A stretch of DNA of 14,865 bases from an uncultured Bacteroidales bacterium (GCA_903899865.1 CAIUKZ010000503.1:1-14865); one strand, 5' to 3'; positions 1 through 7,458 are shown, numbered from the stretch's first letter. The notes: a model not told the origin generated them from the letters alone. A program made the numbers and translations.

Positions 1-144
1 CCGAAGTGAAGTGGAACGGAAATGGAGTGCATTGACCGCAAGCATAGGTTCATCTTTTCACTGGCATGGACTGCACCTTGACTGGGGTGGCGGGGAAATG
101 AGGTTTTCGGGTAGCGGAGCAGGGAAATGCGTTGATATAGTGCG
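1..144. other. Noncoding stretch, no gene seen
   Basis: This stretch is purine-rich on the plus strand and visibly richer in G than the gene region. The only open frame, on the plus strand from 11 to 211, runs into the first arm and loop of the hairpin at 145-232 and encodes a low-complexity Trp/Gly/Ser-rich peptide with no recognisable domain, so I do not call it. It could be the tail of a neighbouring element or flanking chromosome, but I see nothing that decides between these. Confidence 0.4.
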
Positions 145-232
145 GCTATTATACATAATTAGGTTATGGGCTTCCCTATTGATTTGCCGTCAGGCAAGGG
201 AACGAACATAACTACATGTTATGTATAATAGC
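145..232. repeat. Long nested inverted repeat (88-nt hairpin)
   Basis: Four paired blocks nest inside one another. GCTATTATACATAA (145-158) is the perfect complement of TTATGTATAATAGC (219-232). GTTATG (163-168) pairs with CATAAC (207-212), TTCCC (172-176) with GGGAA (198-202), and TTGCC (184-188) with GGCAA (193-197) around a GTCA loop. Single-stranded DNA or RNA of this stretch would fold into one long bulged hairpin. The layout recalls folded recombination sites such as attC, but the integron core sequences are not obvious. It could equally be a mobile palindromic repeat or part of a structured RNA. Confidence 0.8.
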
Positions 233-237
233 TTTGG

Positions 238-326
238 GTTGTTTTTTTCTGGCGCAAGTGTAGCACGGTGTTAGTGCAAAAGGCTTTTTGCCTTTTCGCA
301 AAAAGTGTGACAGAGAAAAAACAACG
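238..326. repeat. Second nested inverted repeat
   Basis: GTTG followed by seven T and CT (238-250) is complementary to AGAAAAAACAAC (315-326) apart from one extra T. Inside it lies a perfect 7-bp hairpin, AAAAGGC (278-284) with GCCTTTT (290-296) around five T. It begins six bases after the hairpin at 145-232, so the two probably belong to one structured unit. No function is assigned. Confidence 0.6.
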
Positions 327-642
327 AAGGGTGGAAAGTGCGGAAGCCGACAAAAAGACCGTGCAAGCCCATAGGTACGAGGGGCGGGGATTCTTGGCGG
401 CTGGGGATAATTACCTGCGGAGCTACCCGTAAAAATCTTTCAGGAGAAGCCTGACCGATTTCTTGTAAATCAGGCAGTTTTTATTCGCATTTTGTACGTA
501 AAAAAAATTTATACTTTCCAAAACATACACTTCATCTTCATGTCAAATTACTTGTGGATAAATGACTAATACTTAGAATATTGAAAAATACAGGAAATTA
601 AAATTATTGATCGCAAAGTAAACAAATTATTCAAAAATGATA
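327..642. other. Noncoding region between structured repeats and the small-RNA promoter
   Basis: No open frame with a recognisable product is present on either strand. From about 327 to 440 the plus strand is purine- and G-rich, like the stretch before it. After the terminator at 449-482 the composition switches sharply to AT-rich DNA with runs of A and T. That change may mark the boundary between two pieces of DNA with different histories. Confidence 0.4.
449..482 (+). terminator. Candidate rho-independent terminator
   Basis: GCCTGA (449-454) pairs with TCAGGC (470-475) around a 15-base loop, followed by AG and a run of five T. Stem and T-run order fit termination of a plus-strand transcript. 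Any transcript ending here would come from the structured region at 145-326, because no plus-strand gene lies upstream. The long loop makes it weaker than the terminator at 724-755. Confidence 0.5.
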
Positions 643-650
643 TATCTTTG
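643..650 (+). promoter_or_regulatory. Bacteroidota -7 promoter box
   Basis: TATCTTTG matches the TAnnTTTG -7 consensus of the Bacteroidota primary sigma factor exactly. I do not see a clear TTTG or TTG at the usual -33 distance. A strong terminator lies about 75 bases downstream with no gene between, which suggests that it drives a short noncoding transcript. Confidence 0.55.
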
Positions 651-655
651 TAGTG

Positions 656-755
656 TCAATGCTCAAAGAGTAAAGGACCTGGCAAGAGACTTGTTCTTTC
701 AACCGCAGTGCCTAAAGTTGCGTACCTCGCCCACGAAGCGAGGTTTTTCTTTTTT
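656..755 (+). ncRNA. Candidate small RNA of about 100 nt
   Basis: The unit runs from just after a consensus -7 box (643-650) to the end of a strong intrinsic terminator (724-755). The open frames crossing it (637-837 and 708-902) start inside or before the promoter/terminator elements and show no domain, so a noncoding product is more likely. I do not recognise its family. The start is inferred from the usual distance to the -7 box. It may be a regulator carried by the mobile element, or the leader of something no longer present. Confidence 0.45.
724..755 (+). terminator. Strong rho-independent terminator
   Basis: CCTCGC (725-730) pairs perfectly with GCGAGG (738-743) around the loop CCACGAA, with an extra A-T pair at the base (724/744). 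It is followed by five T, a C and six T. This is the clearest intrinsic terminator in the window and faces the plus strand, ending the candidate small RNA. Confidence 0.85.
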
Positions 756-868
756 AGAGGTTCTTGTATTAGCGATAATGAGGTGTGGAGATTTTTTCCA
801 GGCTGCTTGTTTTACACTTGGGGCTATGTTTTTGTGAACAAAGTGGCGGAACGACGAAGACCTATTTA

Positions 869-1017
869 CAATAGTTCGGTAAACTTTAACTTATCTGACT
901 GATTATCAGTTTATTGCACGTGAAATCTCAAGGCAATGTAAATTGCTGATATTCTGTGAGTTACGACGTTGATTTTAAAAGTTTACCGAACTGTTGATTT
1001 ACCTATTCGGTTTAAAC
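869..1017. repeat. Inverted repeat pair plus a third degenerate copy, possible att region
   Basis: CAATAGTTCGGTAAACTTT (869-887) and the complement of 978-996 agree at 18 of 19 positions, 90 bases apart. A shorter direct relative, TTCGGTTTAAAC, follows at about 1005-1016, preceded by ATTTACCTA, which parallels ATTTACAATA before the first arm. A small palindrome, ACTGATTATCAGT (898-910), lies between the arms. Repeated copies around a spacer at the outer edge of the cargo genes suit the core and arm sites of a tyrosine recombinase. They would also suit an operator. No integrase is present in the window to support either reading. Confidence 0.6.
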
Positions 1018-1068
1018 CTGCGTGGGCAGAAAATTTGTCAAATCATTAGGTAACTAATTCAAGATTTT

Positions 1069-1953
1069 TCATTTTTGATAATTATGACCAACTAAAGGCA
1101 TAATCAAATTATCTATTTGACTATATTCATCCAATGTAAGTTTACAATATTTACACGAAAATTGTCTTGGTATAAAATCAGTTAAAACAGTTTCGTTGAT
1201 ATTGGGTATATAATCTTCAATTAATTCATGATAAAGAATTGATTTATTTCTGCAACAAGGGCATACGACTTCCATTGCCCCTTTGTATTCTAAATGCTTA
1301 GCTGTTGTTACATCTGCAATAGAAATTAATTCCACATCATCTTTTACACTCATCCAATACTCTGAAGCAGCTTCCAATTTTAATTTTATTTGATCTTTTA
1401 ATACATCTTGATAATCGCTCGAGATCCTGGCAATACGAATACTCGAGTTGTCAAAAAAGTGATTTTTGGGAACTTGAAGTTCATCACAAAAAGAACGGAC
1501 TAATGGATAATAATCTCTATAAATCAAAATTCTCATTTTATCAGAATCAAGTGTATTTAGATTACAATGAGCAATGACATCCCGAAAATTCATTAAATTA
1601 TAAAGTGTTGATTTGTTTTCGAGAACCACTTTTGAAATAACCTGAGCTCTTATGAGTGAATTTTTAAACGTCAACACATCGCCATCTGTTTTCTGCTTAA
1701 TCACGTGATCATCTTTTGGTTCATAAATAATTTTATCACTATAAATTAGCGGTAATGAATTTTTAAATTCAGGAGCAATTAAAACGTACAACGGGTTTAC
1801 TTCATAAAGAATCCCTTTTAAAATTCGTTCAACACCCAATGCGAAATTTAAAACTATTTGAATAAGATTTTCTTGTTCAATATTTCTTTTTATTTGATTA
1901 GAGGATTGCTTTAAAAAGTATTTAGCATCCTCTATATAATCATTTTTCACCAT
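1069..1953 (-). CDS. HEPN-like protein with C-terminal zinc ribbon, possible RNase effector
   Basis: This 294-residue protein is not one I recognise as a named family. Its N-terminal half is helical, with FALGVERILKGILYEV (37-52) and NFRDVIAHC (122-130). The latter holds R124-x4-H129, the Rx4-6H pattern of HEPN RNases, in the R-x-x-I-A-H form common in HEPN-related proteins. The C-terminal third holds CPCC (231-234) and CKYC (267-270), two CxxC knuckles that should bind one zinc. No signal peptide or membrane segment is seen. It is the last gene of the minus-strand locus, 75 bases after the HerA gene, with no clear promoter in the gap. In defence loci HEPN proteins often cut RNA to stop growth, so an effector role is my inference. 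A non-catalytic HEPN scaffold is the main alternative. Confidence 0.5.
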   Translation of the reverse strand: MVKNDYIEDAKYFLKQSSNQIKRNIEQENLIQIVLNFALGVERILKGILYEVNPLYVLIAPEFKNSLPLIYSDKIIYEPKDDHVIKQKTDGDVLTFKNSLIRAQVISKVVLENKSTLYNLMNFRDVIAHCNLNTLDSDKMRILIYRDYYPLVRSFCDELQVPKNHFFDNSSIRIARISSDYQDVLKDQIKLKLEAASEYWMSVKDDVELISIADVTTAKHLEYKGAMEVVCPCCRNKSILYHELIEDYIPNINETVLTDFIPRQFSCKYCKLTLDEYSQIDNLIMPLVGHNYQK

Positions 1954-2028
1954 TTATATACACAAAGATTGTTGATTAACACAAACACATAGGCTAACAA
2001 ACTAAGCATTATAATAAGTCATTAGACT

Positions 2029-3624
2029 TTATATCAAGTGACTAACTTTAATTTTTTTGTATTTTTTACCCAGACCTAATGTAATGGCTGTTGGGTTTTT
2101 GATAATTAATTCTCCTTTTTGTAGGCCGGAAATGGCTTGCTTTATTTCCAAAAACTCATTGCCTGACACACCAAACAAATCTTTGATTACACTATCGTTG
2201 ATTGACTGCTGTTTCATAATGAGCGGATATTGTGCATTTGCGTAAAAGTCAAAATATTCGCTTTTGTAACTGTCCATGTTTTGAGTTGCCAAAATTATGC
2301 TTAGCCCCTTATTTCTACCTACAGCAATTAAATCACGAAGTGGTTTATTATCAAAACCAAGCATATAGTGAGCTTCGTCTATTATGCTAAAATGACGGAG
2401 TTCAACACATTCTTCATCTGTAGCCTGTTTTGGGAGCTTTTCGTAGATTGTATTGAGCTTCGAGACAATAAAGTAAACTATTGCTTTGGCAATAGGGCCA
2501 TCTTTCGGAAATCCATCCATTTTAACTATGAAACTTTCCTTAATCAAATCAACACTGTCATCTTTGGCAAATAAATTTGTTCTAATCAGCTGTTTCAAAA
2601 CTGACTTAATACTATCGTCTTTATCCCTATCACGCTCAGGCTGCAATGCTGTATATTCTTTTAATATCAAATCAAAAGCAACTGCTCTGTTTTGCGTTTT
2701 TTTGTACGCATTGATAATTGCTTCGGACAATCTGTTACTCATATTGGCACTCATACGAGCGTTATCGATGGAGCATATTGCTGTTGCCAACTCGGTAGAA
2801 TACAAATTTATCTCGTTTTGAGATTTACCACTAAAGTCCTTGAAAGGATTAAAGGGTAAGGGCGAAACAATTGGGTCGAGAATAGAAGTGCGATCTACTT
2901 CAAATAAATCGAGCCATGCATTGTTAGCTGGATCAGAGAACTCACCTTTATAATCGAAAAGCAGGAAATTTACCGGATAGGAACTATCGATAGATAACTT
3001 TCTGATTTCATTCAAAAGGACTGCTAGCAGATTTGATTTGCCTGAACCAGTAGTGCCGGCAACAAGAATTTGGGTATTTGTAATATCCCTGCCGTTCAGG
3101 TTTAAGTATGCTGCGATATTGTCTTCATAAGAGCCAATGTTCATATTTAAAAATGGAATACGTCCTGCCTTCGTATTACTTCCAAAGAAATTTGTATTCA
3201 ACAACCATTCGTCTAAAACATTATCGTTTGCTAAAATTTTGCTCCCTCTAAGGATTTCGGCATTGATAATTTTACTTTTAAGACTTGTATTCTCCCAATC
3301 AACAGAAAGCCCATTGTATCTAAGCTTTAGCAATGCAGAATATACACCACCTAAATTATGTAATGTGAAGAGAGTTTCGAAAATACGATTACTTGTTTTT
3401 GACATCTGAATATGCTCAATCATGTTCATATCCCGGGCTTCTTTACTTGAAAGACCAGCCAGGAGGCAAATACGCATAATTTTATTACCAGTAATAACGA
3501 TACTCTTTTGATTGTTGGAATATCTTTCCAAATTGATACGTTGCTCAATTTTAGTACGGACTTCGTGCAGGTCGTCCATTAATCCTTCGGCCTGACGTAT
3601 ATTTTGCAAATTGACTACTCCCAT
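2029..3624 (-). CDS. DndE-like domain fused to HerA/FtsK-type translocase ATPase
   Basis: This is a 531-residue protein in two parts, numbered from the ATG at 3624; a TTG at 3633 would add three residues and overlap dndD. Residues about 28-133 resemble the small DNA-binding protein DndE: a basic helical start, then TLHNLGGVYSALLKLR and an AEILRGSKIL segment, which parallel the conserved end of DndE. The rest is a hexameric HerA-type DNA pump: Walker A GTTGSGKS (190-197), DYKGEF (224-229), Walker B with IIDEAH (414-419), a sensor ATQN (446-449) and a candidate arginine finger R437 in GRNKG. It begins two bases after the DndD stop, so the two are probably co-translated. By analogy with Rad50-HerA and DndD-DndE, it would move or load DNA for the DndD-like ATPase. 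The HerA part is certain. The DndE part rests on remembered sequence resemblance. Confidence 0.85.
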   Translation of the reverse strand: MGVVNLQNIRQAEGLMDDLHEVRTKIEQRINLERYSNNQKSIVITGNKIMRICLLAGLSSKEARDMNMIEHIQMSKTSNRIFETLFTLHNLGGVYSALLKLRYNGLSVDWENTSLKSKIINAEILRGSKILANDNVLDEWLLNTNFFGSNTKAGRIPFLNMNIGSYEDNIAAYLNLNGRDITNTQILVAGTTGSGKSNLLAVLLNEIRKLSIDSSYPVNFLLFDYKGEFSDPANNAWLDLFEVDRTSILDPIVSPLPFNPFKDFSGKSQNEINLYSTELATAICSIDNARMSANMSNRLSEAIINAYKKTQNRAVAFDLILKEYTALQPERDRDKDDSIKSVLKQLIRTNLFAKDDSVDLIKESFIVKMDGFPKDGPIAKAIVYFIVSKLNTIYEKLPKQATDEECVELRHFSIIDEAHYMLGFDNKPLRDLIAVGRNKGLSIILATQNMDSYKSEYFDFYANAQYPLIMKQQSINDSVIKDLFGVSGNEFLEIKQAISGLQKGELIIKNPTAITLGLGKKYKKIKVSHLI

Positions 3625-3626
3625 AA

Positions 3627-5627
3627 CTAACAATTTATTGATTTGCCAAAGTAACCAGTAACTATATCGGTAAGTTGTTTTTCTCTATCCCGTTGTAGTG
3701 TATATGTTTTTGAGATAAAGGGTTCAATCTTTTCAAAGTCGCTACCGGGTCTAATTTCAGAATCAGAACTTAGTAAGATAGTTTGGTGCGATAATTCAGG
3801 AAAATAGTTTTCCATGATTGTAGAACGACTTGTTTCGTCTAACACCCCCATAACTGTATCAATCATTACCGGAGGATTATAATCGCCGAACTCATGCAAA
3901 GACTTAAGCAATACCTGAACAACAATCTGTTTGGAGGCAGTATTGAGTTGATTTAGATATATCTCATTCCCTGCTTTATGAAACAATTTAAAGGTAAGAT
4001 TTGATAAGTTCTCTGACAGTTCGACCCGTTCAATTACATCACGATATGCGCTTAGATTTAAATTCAAATCCTGCTTCATTTTCAATTCTATCTGTTGTTT
4101 CTTTGCTTTTAGAAGTTGATTTGCAATATCCTCAAAGAATGCTCTTAATCTGCCTAATGTATCGTATTTGGGGTCTGGTTCCTGACTAATCTGAATATCA
4201 TAAGCGTGAAGCTTTTTGGCAATCTTTGTAATTTCCGCATTCATTTCGAAAATGCGAGCCTCCAGATTTTTTATATTAGCTTCGTTGTCTTCGTAAGCTT
4301 TAAGTAAGCCATAGTCACGACCTGCAATTTGTGCTTTCATTTGCTCAATCTGTAGCTCAAGGCCTGGGACTTGCATCATCCCTAAATTCAAATCGATTTG
4401 CTGCTGATTGATAGCGGGAAAACTATTTGAAGTTTTCATGCTAAGTAAATCTTCTAATGCCTTTACTTCCGAAAAGTCAAGATAATCATATTCATCTACG
4501 AGGTTGGTATTTGAACCTGCTGCCATCACGGAATCAACAATATCCCGAATTTCCACTTCCTTATCTAACAGTTTTTTTGTTACAAGAAATTGCAAAACGG
4601 CTCTACTAACTGCCTCTATCTGGTCGGCCCCAATATTGGTGTTTGATTGTTGAAGTTTTTCATTTTTAGACTTCAAAATAAGCGAAACTTCGCTTTTAAT
4701 AGATTCAATAACTTTGGGTAAACAAACATTCAATTCAAAGTCATTTACAAAGCTATTCAGTTCACTACGAAAAAGCTCTTCCTTTTTGAAGATCGAGTCT
4801 ATTTGATTTTTAGTTTGCTCTATCTTATTCTTAATCGTTGTTTCCTGATTTAACCCTGACTTAAGATTATCATAAAGCTCTTTATTGGAAACTGAATATT
4901 GCAATGAATCCTGTAATTGCAATTGCAAACCATTCAATTCGGTTTCTTTGGCTTTTTTTTGTTCGAGTAAATCAAGATACTCTTTCTTCTCATTCTCTAC
5001 CTGTAAACGCTGTGCAGTCATGGACTGATAGAGATTCTCAGAAGACTTAGCCAACTGCATGTATTTATTAAAGCCCATCACATTTTCAATATTCTCTTTA
5101 ATAACACGGTTCAGTTGATCTTCTTTCAACAGGCTACCCGCTTCCATTGCATCGAAAAGGAAATAACGGCTTAATTCTTGGGGTAAGTTAGCTTTTATGA
5201 TTTTGTTTACCTGCGCTTCTTGTTCAGCACGTTGAGCAGGAGGGGTGGCAGTACCATACTGAAAAATGGTGCCATTCATATTGAGTTTTACACTTTCCAC
5301 CGGAATGCCTGAAGGATTGAGCATATAAGTACGAGTCAAAACATATTGCTGTTCCTCATTCAATACACGACCCGTAAAATGCAATTCGAGCGAAATTTTC
5401 TCATCTTCTTTACCCAATGCACCGGCGTTTAACAATTCTTTGAATTGTCTTGTAGTATATATGTGCAAGCCATAAAGTGCACCATAAATTGATTCAAACA
5501 AAGTGGTTTTACCACCTCCATTAACCCCACCAATAAGTATTATTGGCCGTTCATCGTCTACGGACATATCCAAATCAAGGTTTAGATATGTTTTGAAATT
5601 TTTGGCTTTAATTCGTTTTATCAGCAT
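3627..5627 (-). CDS. DndD-like SMC/ABC ATPase
   Basis: This 666-residue protein has split ABC ATPase halves around long coiled coils, as in Rad50/SMC and DndD. Walker A is GGVNGGGKTT (33-42). LFDAMEAG (157-164) matches the FFFDGE-type motif of DndD. Heptad-like Leu/Glu/Lys/Gln helices span about 170-290 and 420-520. The C-terminal half carries a degenerate signature, LNTASKQI (561-568), where DndD usually has a GEKQ-type sequence. It then has Walker B and D-loop as VMIDTVMGVLD (587-597), close to the DndD IIDTPLGRLD pattern. No CxxC zinc hook is present. The gene starts two bases after the small gene upstream and ends two bases before the HerA gene. DndD ATPase supports phosphorothioation of DNA, but no sulfur-incorporation genes are in this window, so here it probably serves a methylation-linked system. 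Confidence 0.85.
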   Translation of the reverse strand: MLIKRIKAKNFKTYLNLDLDMSVDDERPIILIGGVNGGGKTTLFESIYGALYGLHIYTTRQFKELLNAGALGKEDEKISLELHFTGRVLNEEQQYVLTRTYMLNPSGIPVESVKLNMNGTIFQYGTATPPAQRAEQEAQVNKIIKANLPQELSRYFLFDAMEAGSLLKEDQLNRVIKENIENVMGFNKYMQLAKSSENLYQSMTAQRLQVENEKKEYLDLLEQKKAKETELNGLQLQLQDSLQYSVSNKELYDNLKSGLNQETTIKNKIEQTKNQIDSIFKKEELFRSELNSFVNDFELNVCLPKVIESIKSEVSLILKSKNEKLQQSNTNIGADQIEAVSRAVLQFLVTKKLLDKEVEIRDIVDSVMAAGSNTNLVDEYDYLDFSEVKALEDLLSMKTSNSFPAINQQQIDLNLGMMQVPGLELQIEQMKAQIAGRDYGLLKAYEDNEANIKNLEARIFEMNAEITKIAKKLHAYDIQISQEPDPKYDTLGRLRAFFEDIANQLLKAKKQQIELKMKQDLNLNLSAYRDVIERVELSENLSNLTFKLFHKAGNEIYLNQLNTASKQIVVQVLLKSLHEFGDYNPPVMIDTVMGVLDETSRSTIMENYFPELSHQTILLSSDSEIRPGSDFEKIEPFISKTYTLQRDREKQLTDIVTGYFGKSINC

Positions 5628-5629
5628 GG

Positions 5630-5848
5630 CTATTTGATTTTTTGTAATGCTTTGTCGATTATTTTCTCAATTGCTTTTTCGTCAATTTCCTGATTGCGAA
5701 TTTTACGTTCATGAAATTCCTTGAGTAAATCTTCCTTTACCCAATCGAAATCAAGATTATGATTCGTACAAAGAGTTTCAATCAGATTAATATCTTCTTT
5801 ACGTATGCCGTAATGAAGAAAAGTTGTATCTAATCCTTTTTTAGCCAT
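5630..5848 (-). CDS. Small helical protein associated with the DndD-like ATPase
   Basis: This is a 72-residue acidic/basic helical protein. I start it at the ATG at 5848. The frame is open back to 5911, but the extra residues are hydrophobic, AT-rich and overlap the candidate promoter. It begins MAKKGLDTTF, continues with short helices and ends in a charged helix rich in Ile, Lys and Glu. No cysteines that could bind metal and no membrane segment are seen. Its stop codon is two bases before the DndD start, so expression is likely coupled. I recall small proteins in this position in loci with DndD-like ATPases, named in public annotation only as DNA-modification-system-associated small proteins. 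A role as adaptor or as a subunit of the DndD-HerA complex is inferred from the position alone. Confidence 0.75.
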   Translation of the reverse strand: MAKKGLDTTFLHYGIRKEDINLIETLCTNHNLDFDWVKEDLLKEFHERKIRNQEIDEKAIEKIIDKALQKIK

Positions 5849-5899
5849 AGAATAATGAAATAAGAGATTAAACCGAGTGTTGTTTATATACAATAATAA

Positions 5900-5907
5900 C
5901 AAATATA
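5900..5907 (-). promoter_or_regulatory. Candidate -7 box upstream of the small gene
   Basis: Read on the minus strand this is TATATTTG, a match to TAnnTTTG, 52 bases before the ATG at 5848. TTTG also occurs 12 bases further upstream (5923-5920), which is closer than the usual -33 spacing. It lies just downstream of the TATCAAATAA repeats, which could therefore act as an operator for the small-DndD-HerA run. Confidence 0.4.
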
Positions 5908-5992
5908 TCAAATAACCATCAAATAAGATATATATTGATAATTAGACAATTGTAACCAATTAATCAATATAAAATCGAATGCTATCAAATAA
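5906..5992. repeat. Direct repeat copy A with TATCAAATAA boxes
   Basis: TATCAAATAA occurs at 5906-5915 and 5983-5992, with CATCAAATAA at 5917-5926. The first two boxes start 11 bases apart and the third starts 77 bases after the first. The same three boxes with identical spacing recur at 7459-7545 in the same orientation. The box pair (21 bases) agrees at 20 positions between copies, and a GATAAT block in the middle is also shared in register. The unit spans the gap between the AlbA-like gene and the small gene. Confidence 0.85.
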
Positions 5993-5994
5993 AA

Positions 5995-7446
5995 CTATGC
6001 CCAAAATGGAATGTACCGGGCAAACTTTCTTGACTTACTGTCAGGATCATCTTCCTTGATTAAATTCGACTGCAGAGCATCTCTTATAATACGGGAAGCT
6101 ATTGCCGAGTTTTTCTCTTCAATTTTAAATCTATCACGCAATGATTGATTCGTCATTTTTTCGTTAGATACATAACAAAGGCAAGCATGCTGATATGTTG
6201 CTCTAACTTTATCATTTTTATCCATATCATTCAACTCTTTGAAAGAGAACATTATGGTTTTTGTATGTTTCTCCATTGCCTGAAAATCAGGAGCCGGAAG
6301 TTGATACAACTCGGACTGAAAGATAACCTTATCGATACCACTTCCTTTTTCCTCGCAAATACCAATACGACGCATAAATGAAGCAAGTGCTTCGTTCCGT
6401 GATTGATATTCATCGATAAAACGATTGGTAGTAATCAAGGGTAAGCCTGGGTTTGTAAATTCAATTCTATCCTGAAAAATTTCAATCATAGTACCAGTAC
6501 CTGACTCTCTAAAATCCTGGTGGATTAAGGCATTTGCCACCAACTCACGAATAGCTATTTCAGGATACATTCGTGCTTCTTTTCTAAAGGCCTTTCCAAT
6601 CTCTTCATTTGCCGGAAGTTGACTATTAATCCAATTTATGAGACCTTCAAACCCAACTGCATAGCCCTTTTTACCAATCTGCTCTCTTTCGGTATAAACC
6701 CGATTCTTACCCTGATAAACAATCACCCGAACAGCTTTCCGAGCTAATGAGTCAAATTCATCAATATTTTTGGCTATTAGAATAGCACCTAAGTTGGTAA
6801 TCTGATACTTCCCTGAGATTGATTTTATAAATTTCTCAGATTCCAATTTTTGAAGCACACCTTCGCGCTTGGTTGGATATGGCAACTTAAGTAAGTCAAA
6901 AAACGCCTGAGTATCCAAAAGTTGAATCACTTCATCACTTGTAACGTTGCGTTTTGCAACTTCTTCTTCAAAAGTCTTTGTTGTTTTTTTATTCCATATT
7001 TTAGCTTCTTTTTCTGGAAATTCATGCAACTTGCGTGTATAGGTGCCAACCCGGATATACCCTTCACGGTTAAATTTGACTGGTTGGTGAAGAGTGGCCG
7101 GTATTTCAAATATCACAATATCCCTACCATTGTAGTTGAACTCATAAATTCTAAAGTCTATTCTTGGATCAAGATATTGGTGTAACCAATTTTCGAGTTC
7201 CTGACCTTTCTGCTTAGTCTCTGAAGGTTTAAATGTGGTACCTTCAATAGTTTGAACGGTGTCTTTTACTCCGAAAACAAGATATCCATTTGTCTGATTA
7301 AACAGACAAGCTCCATTTGAAAGTGCTGATATACGCTCACCAATTTCTTCAGCTGAATGGTAATTAAGTTTAAACTCCACCCATTCGCTTTCTTTGGGAA
7401 GTTTAACTAACTGCTCCAGCAGTATTTTTAAATCTTGCTCTGTCAT
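5995..7446 (-). CDS. AlbA/Schlafen-like ATP-binding protein
   Basis: This is a 483-residue protein from the ATG at 7446. An in-frame TTG at 7464 lies inside the upstream repeat and is less likely. The N-terminal AlbA_2 (Schlafen-type) domain shows ESEWVEFK (19-26) and NGYLVFGVKD (53-62). A GHKL-type ATP-binding domain follows: RELVANALIHQDF (300-312) with the N-box residues, DRIEFTNPGLP (326-336) and EKGSGIDK (366-373). The C-terminus, about 410-483, looks like a winged helix. Such proteins are usually annotated as ATP-binding or putative transcriptional regulators. AlbA-type domains also occur in nucleases and in defence loci. Two diverged 87-bp direct repeats bracket the gene exactly, suggesting that it is a separately acquired module within the locus. 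Regulator, RNA-targeting effector or sensor are all possible. Confidence 0.85.
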   Translation of the reverse strand: MTEQDLKILLEQLVKLPKESEWVEFKLNYHSAEEIGERISALSNGACLFNQTNGYLVFGVKDTVQTIEGTTFKPSETKQKGQELENWLHQYLDPRIDFRIYEFNYNGRDIVIFEIPATLHQPVKFNREGYIRVGTYTRKLHEFPEKEAKIWNKKTTKTFEEEVAKRNVTSDEVIQLLDTQAFFDLLKLPYPTKREGVLQKLESEKFIKSISGKYQITNLGAILIAKNIDEFDSLARKAVRVIVYQGKNRVYTEREQIGKKGYAVGFEGLINWINSQLPANEEIGKAFRKEARMYPEIAIRELVANALIHQDFRESGTGTMIEIFQDRIEFTNPGLPLITTNRFIDEYQSRNEALASFMRRIGICEEKGSGIDKVIFQSELYQLPAPDFQAMEKHTKTIMFSFKELNDMDKNDKVRATYQHACLCYVSNEKMTNQSLRDRFKIEEKNSAIASRIIRDALQSNLIKEDDPDSKSRKFARYIPFWA

Positions 7447-7458
7447 AAATTGTAATAG

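Noticed and set aside
11..211. Plus-strand open frame of 66 residues
   Set aside because: It runs into the long hairpin at 145-232, has low-complexity Trp/Gly/Ser content and shows no domain.
327..448. tRNA or group II intron fragment in the G-rich noncoding stretch
   Set aside because: I could not place a cloverleaf or a domain V hairpin on either strand.
637..902. Two overlapping plus-strand open frames
   Set aside because: They cross the -7 box and/or the strong terminator at 724-755; a small noncoding RNA explains the region better.
2016..2029. Hairpin AAGTC-ATTA-GACTT after the HerA gene as a terminator
   Set aside because: Only a 5-bp AT-rich stem with no T-run on the minus strand; too weak to call.
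2029..5627. A complete Dnd phosphorothioation system
   Set aside because: DndD- and DndE-like parts are present, but no cysteine desulfurase (DndA), PAPS-reductase-like DndC or DndB is encoded in the window.
5849..5911. Longer start for the small protein
   Set aside because: The added residues are translated from AT-rich DNA containing the candidate promoter box; ATG at 5848 fits better.
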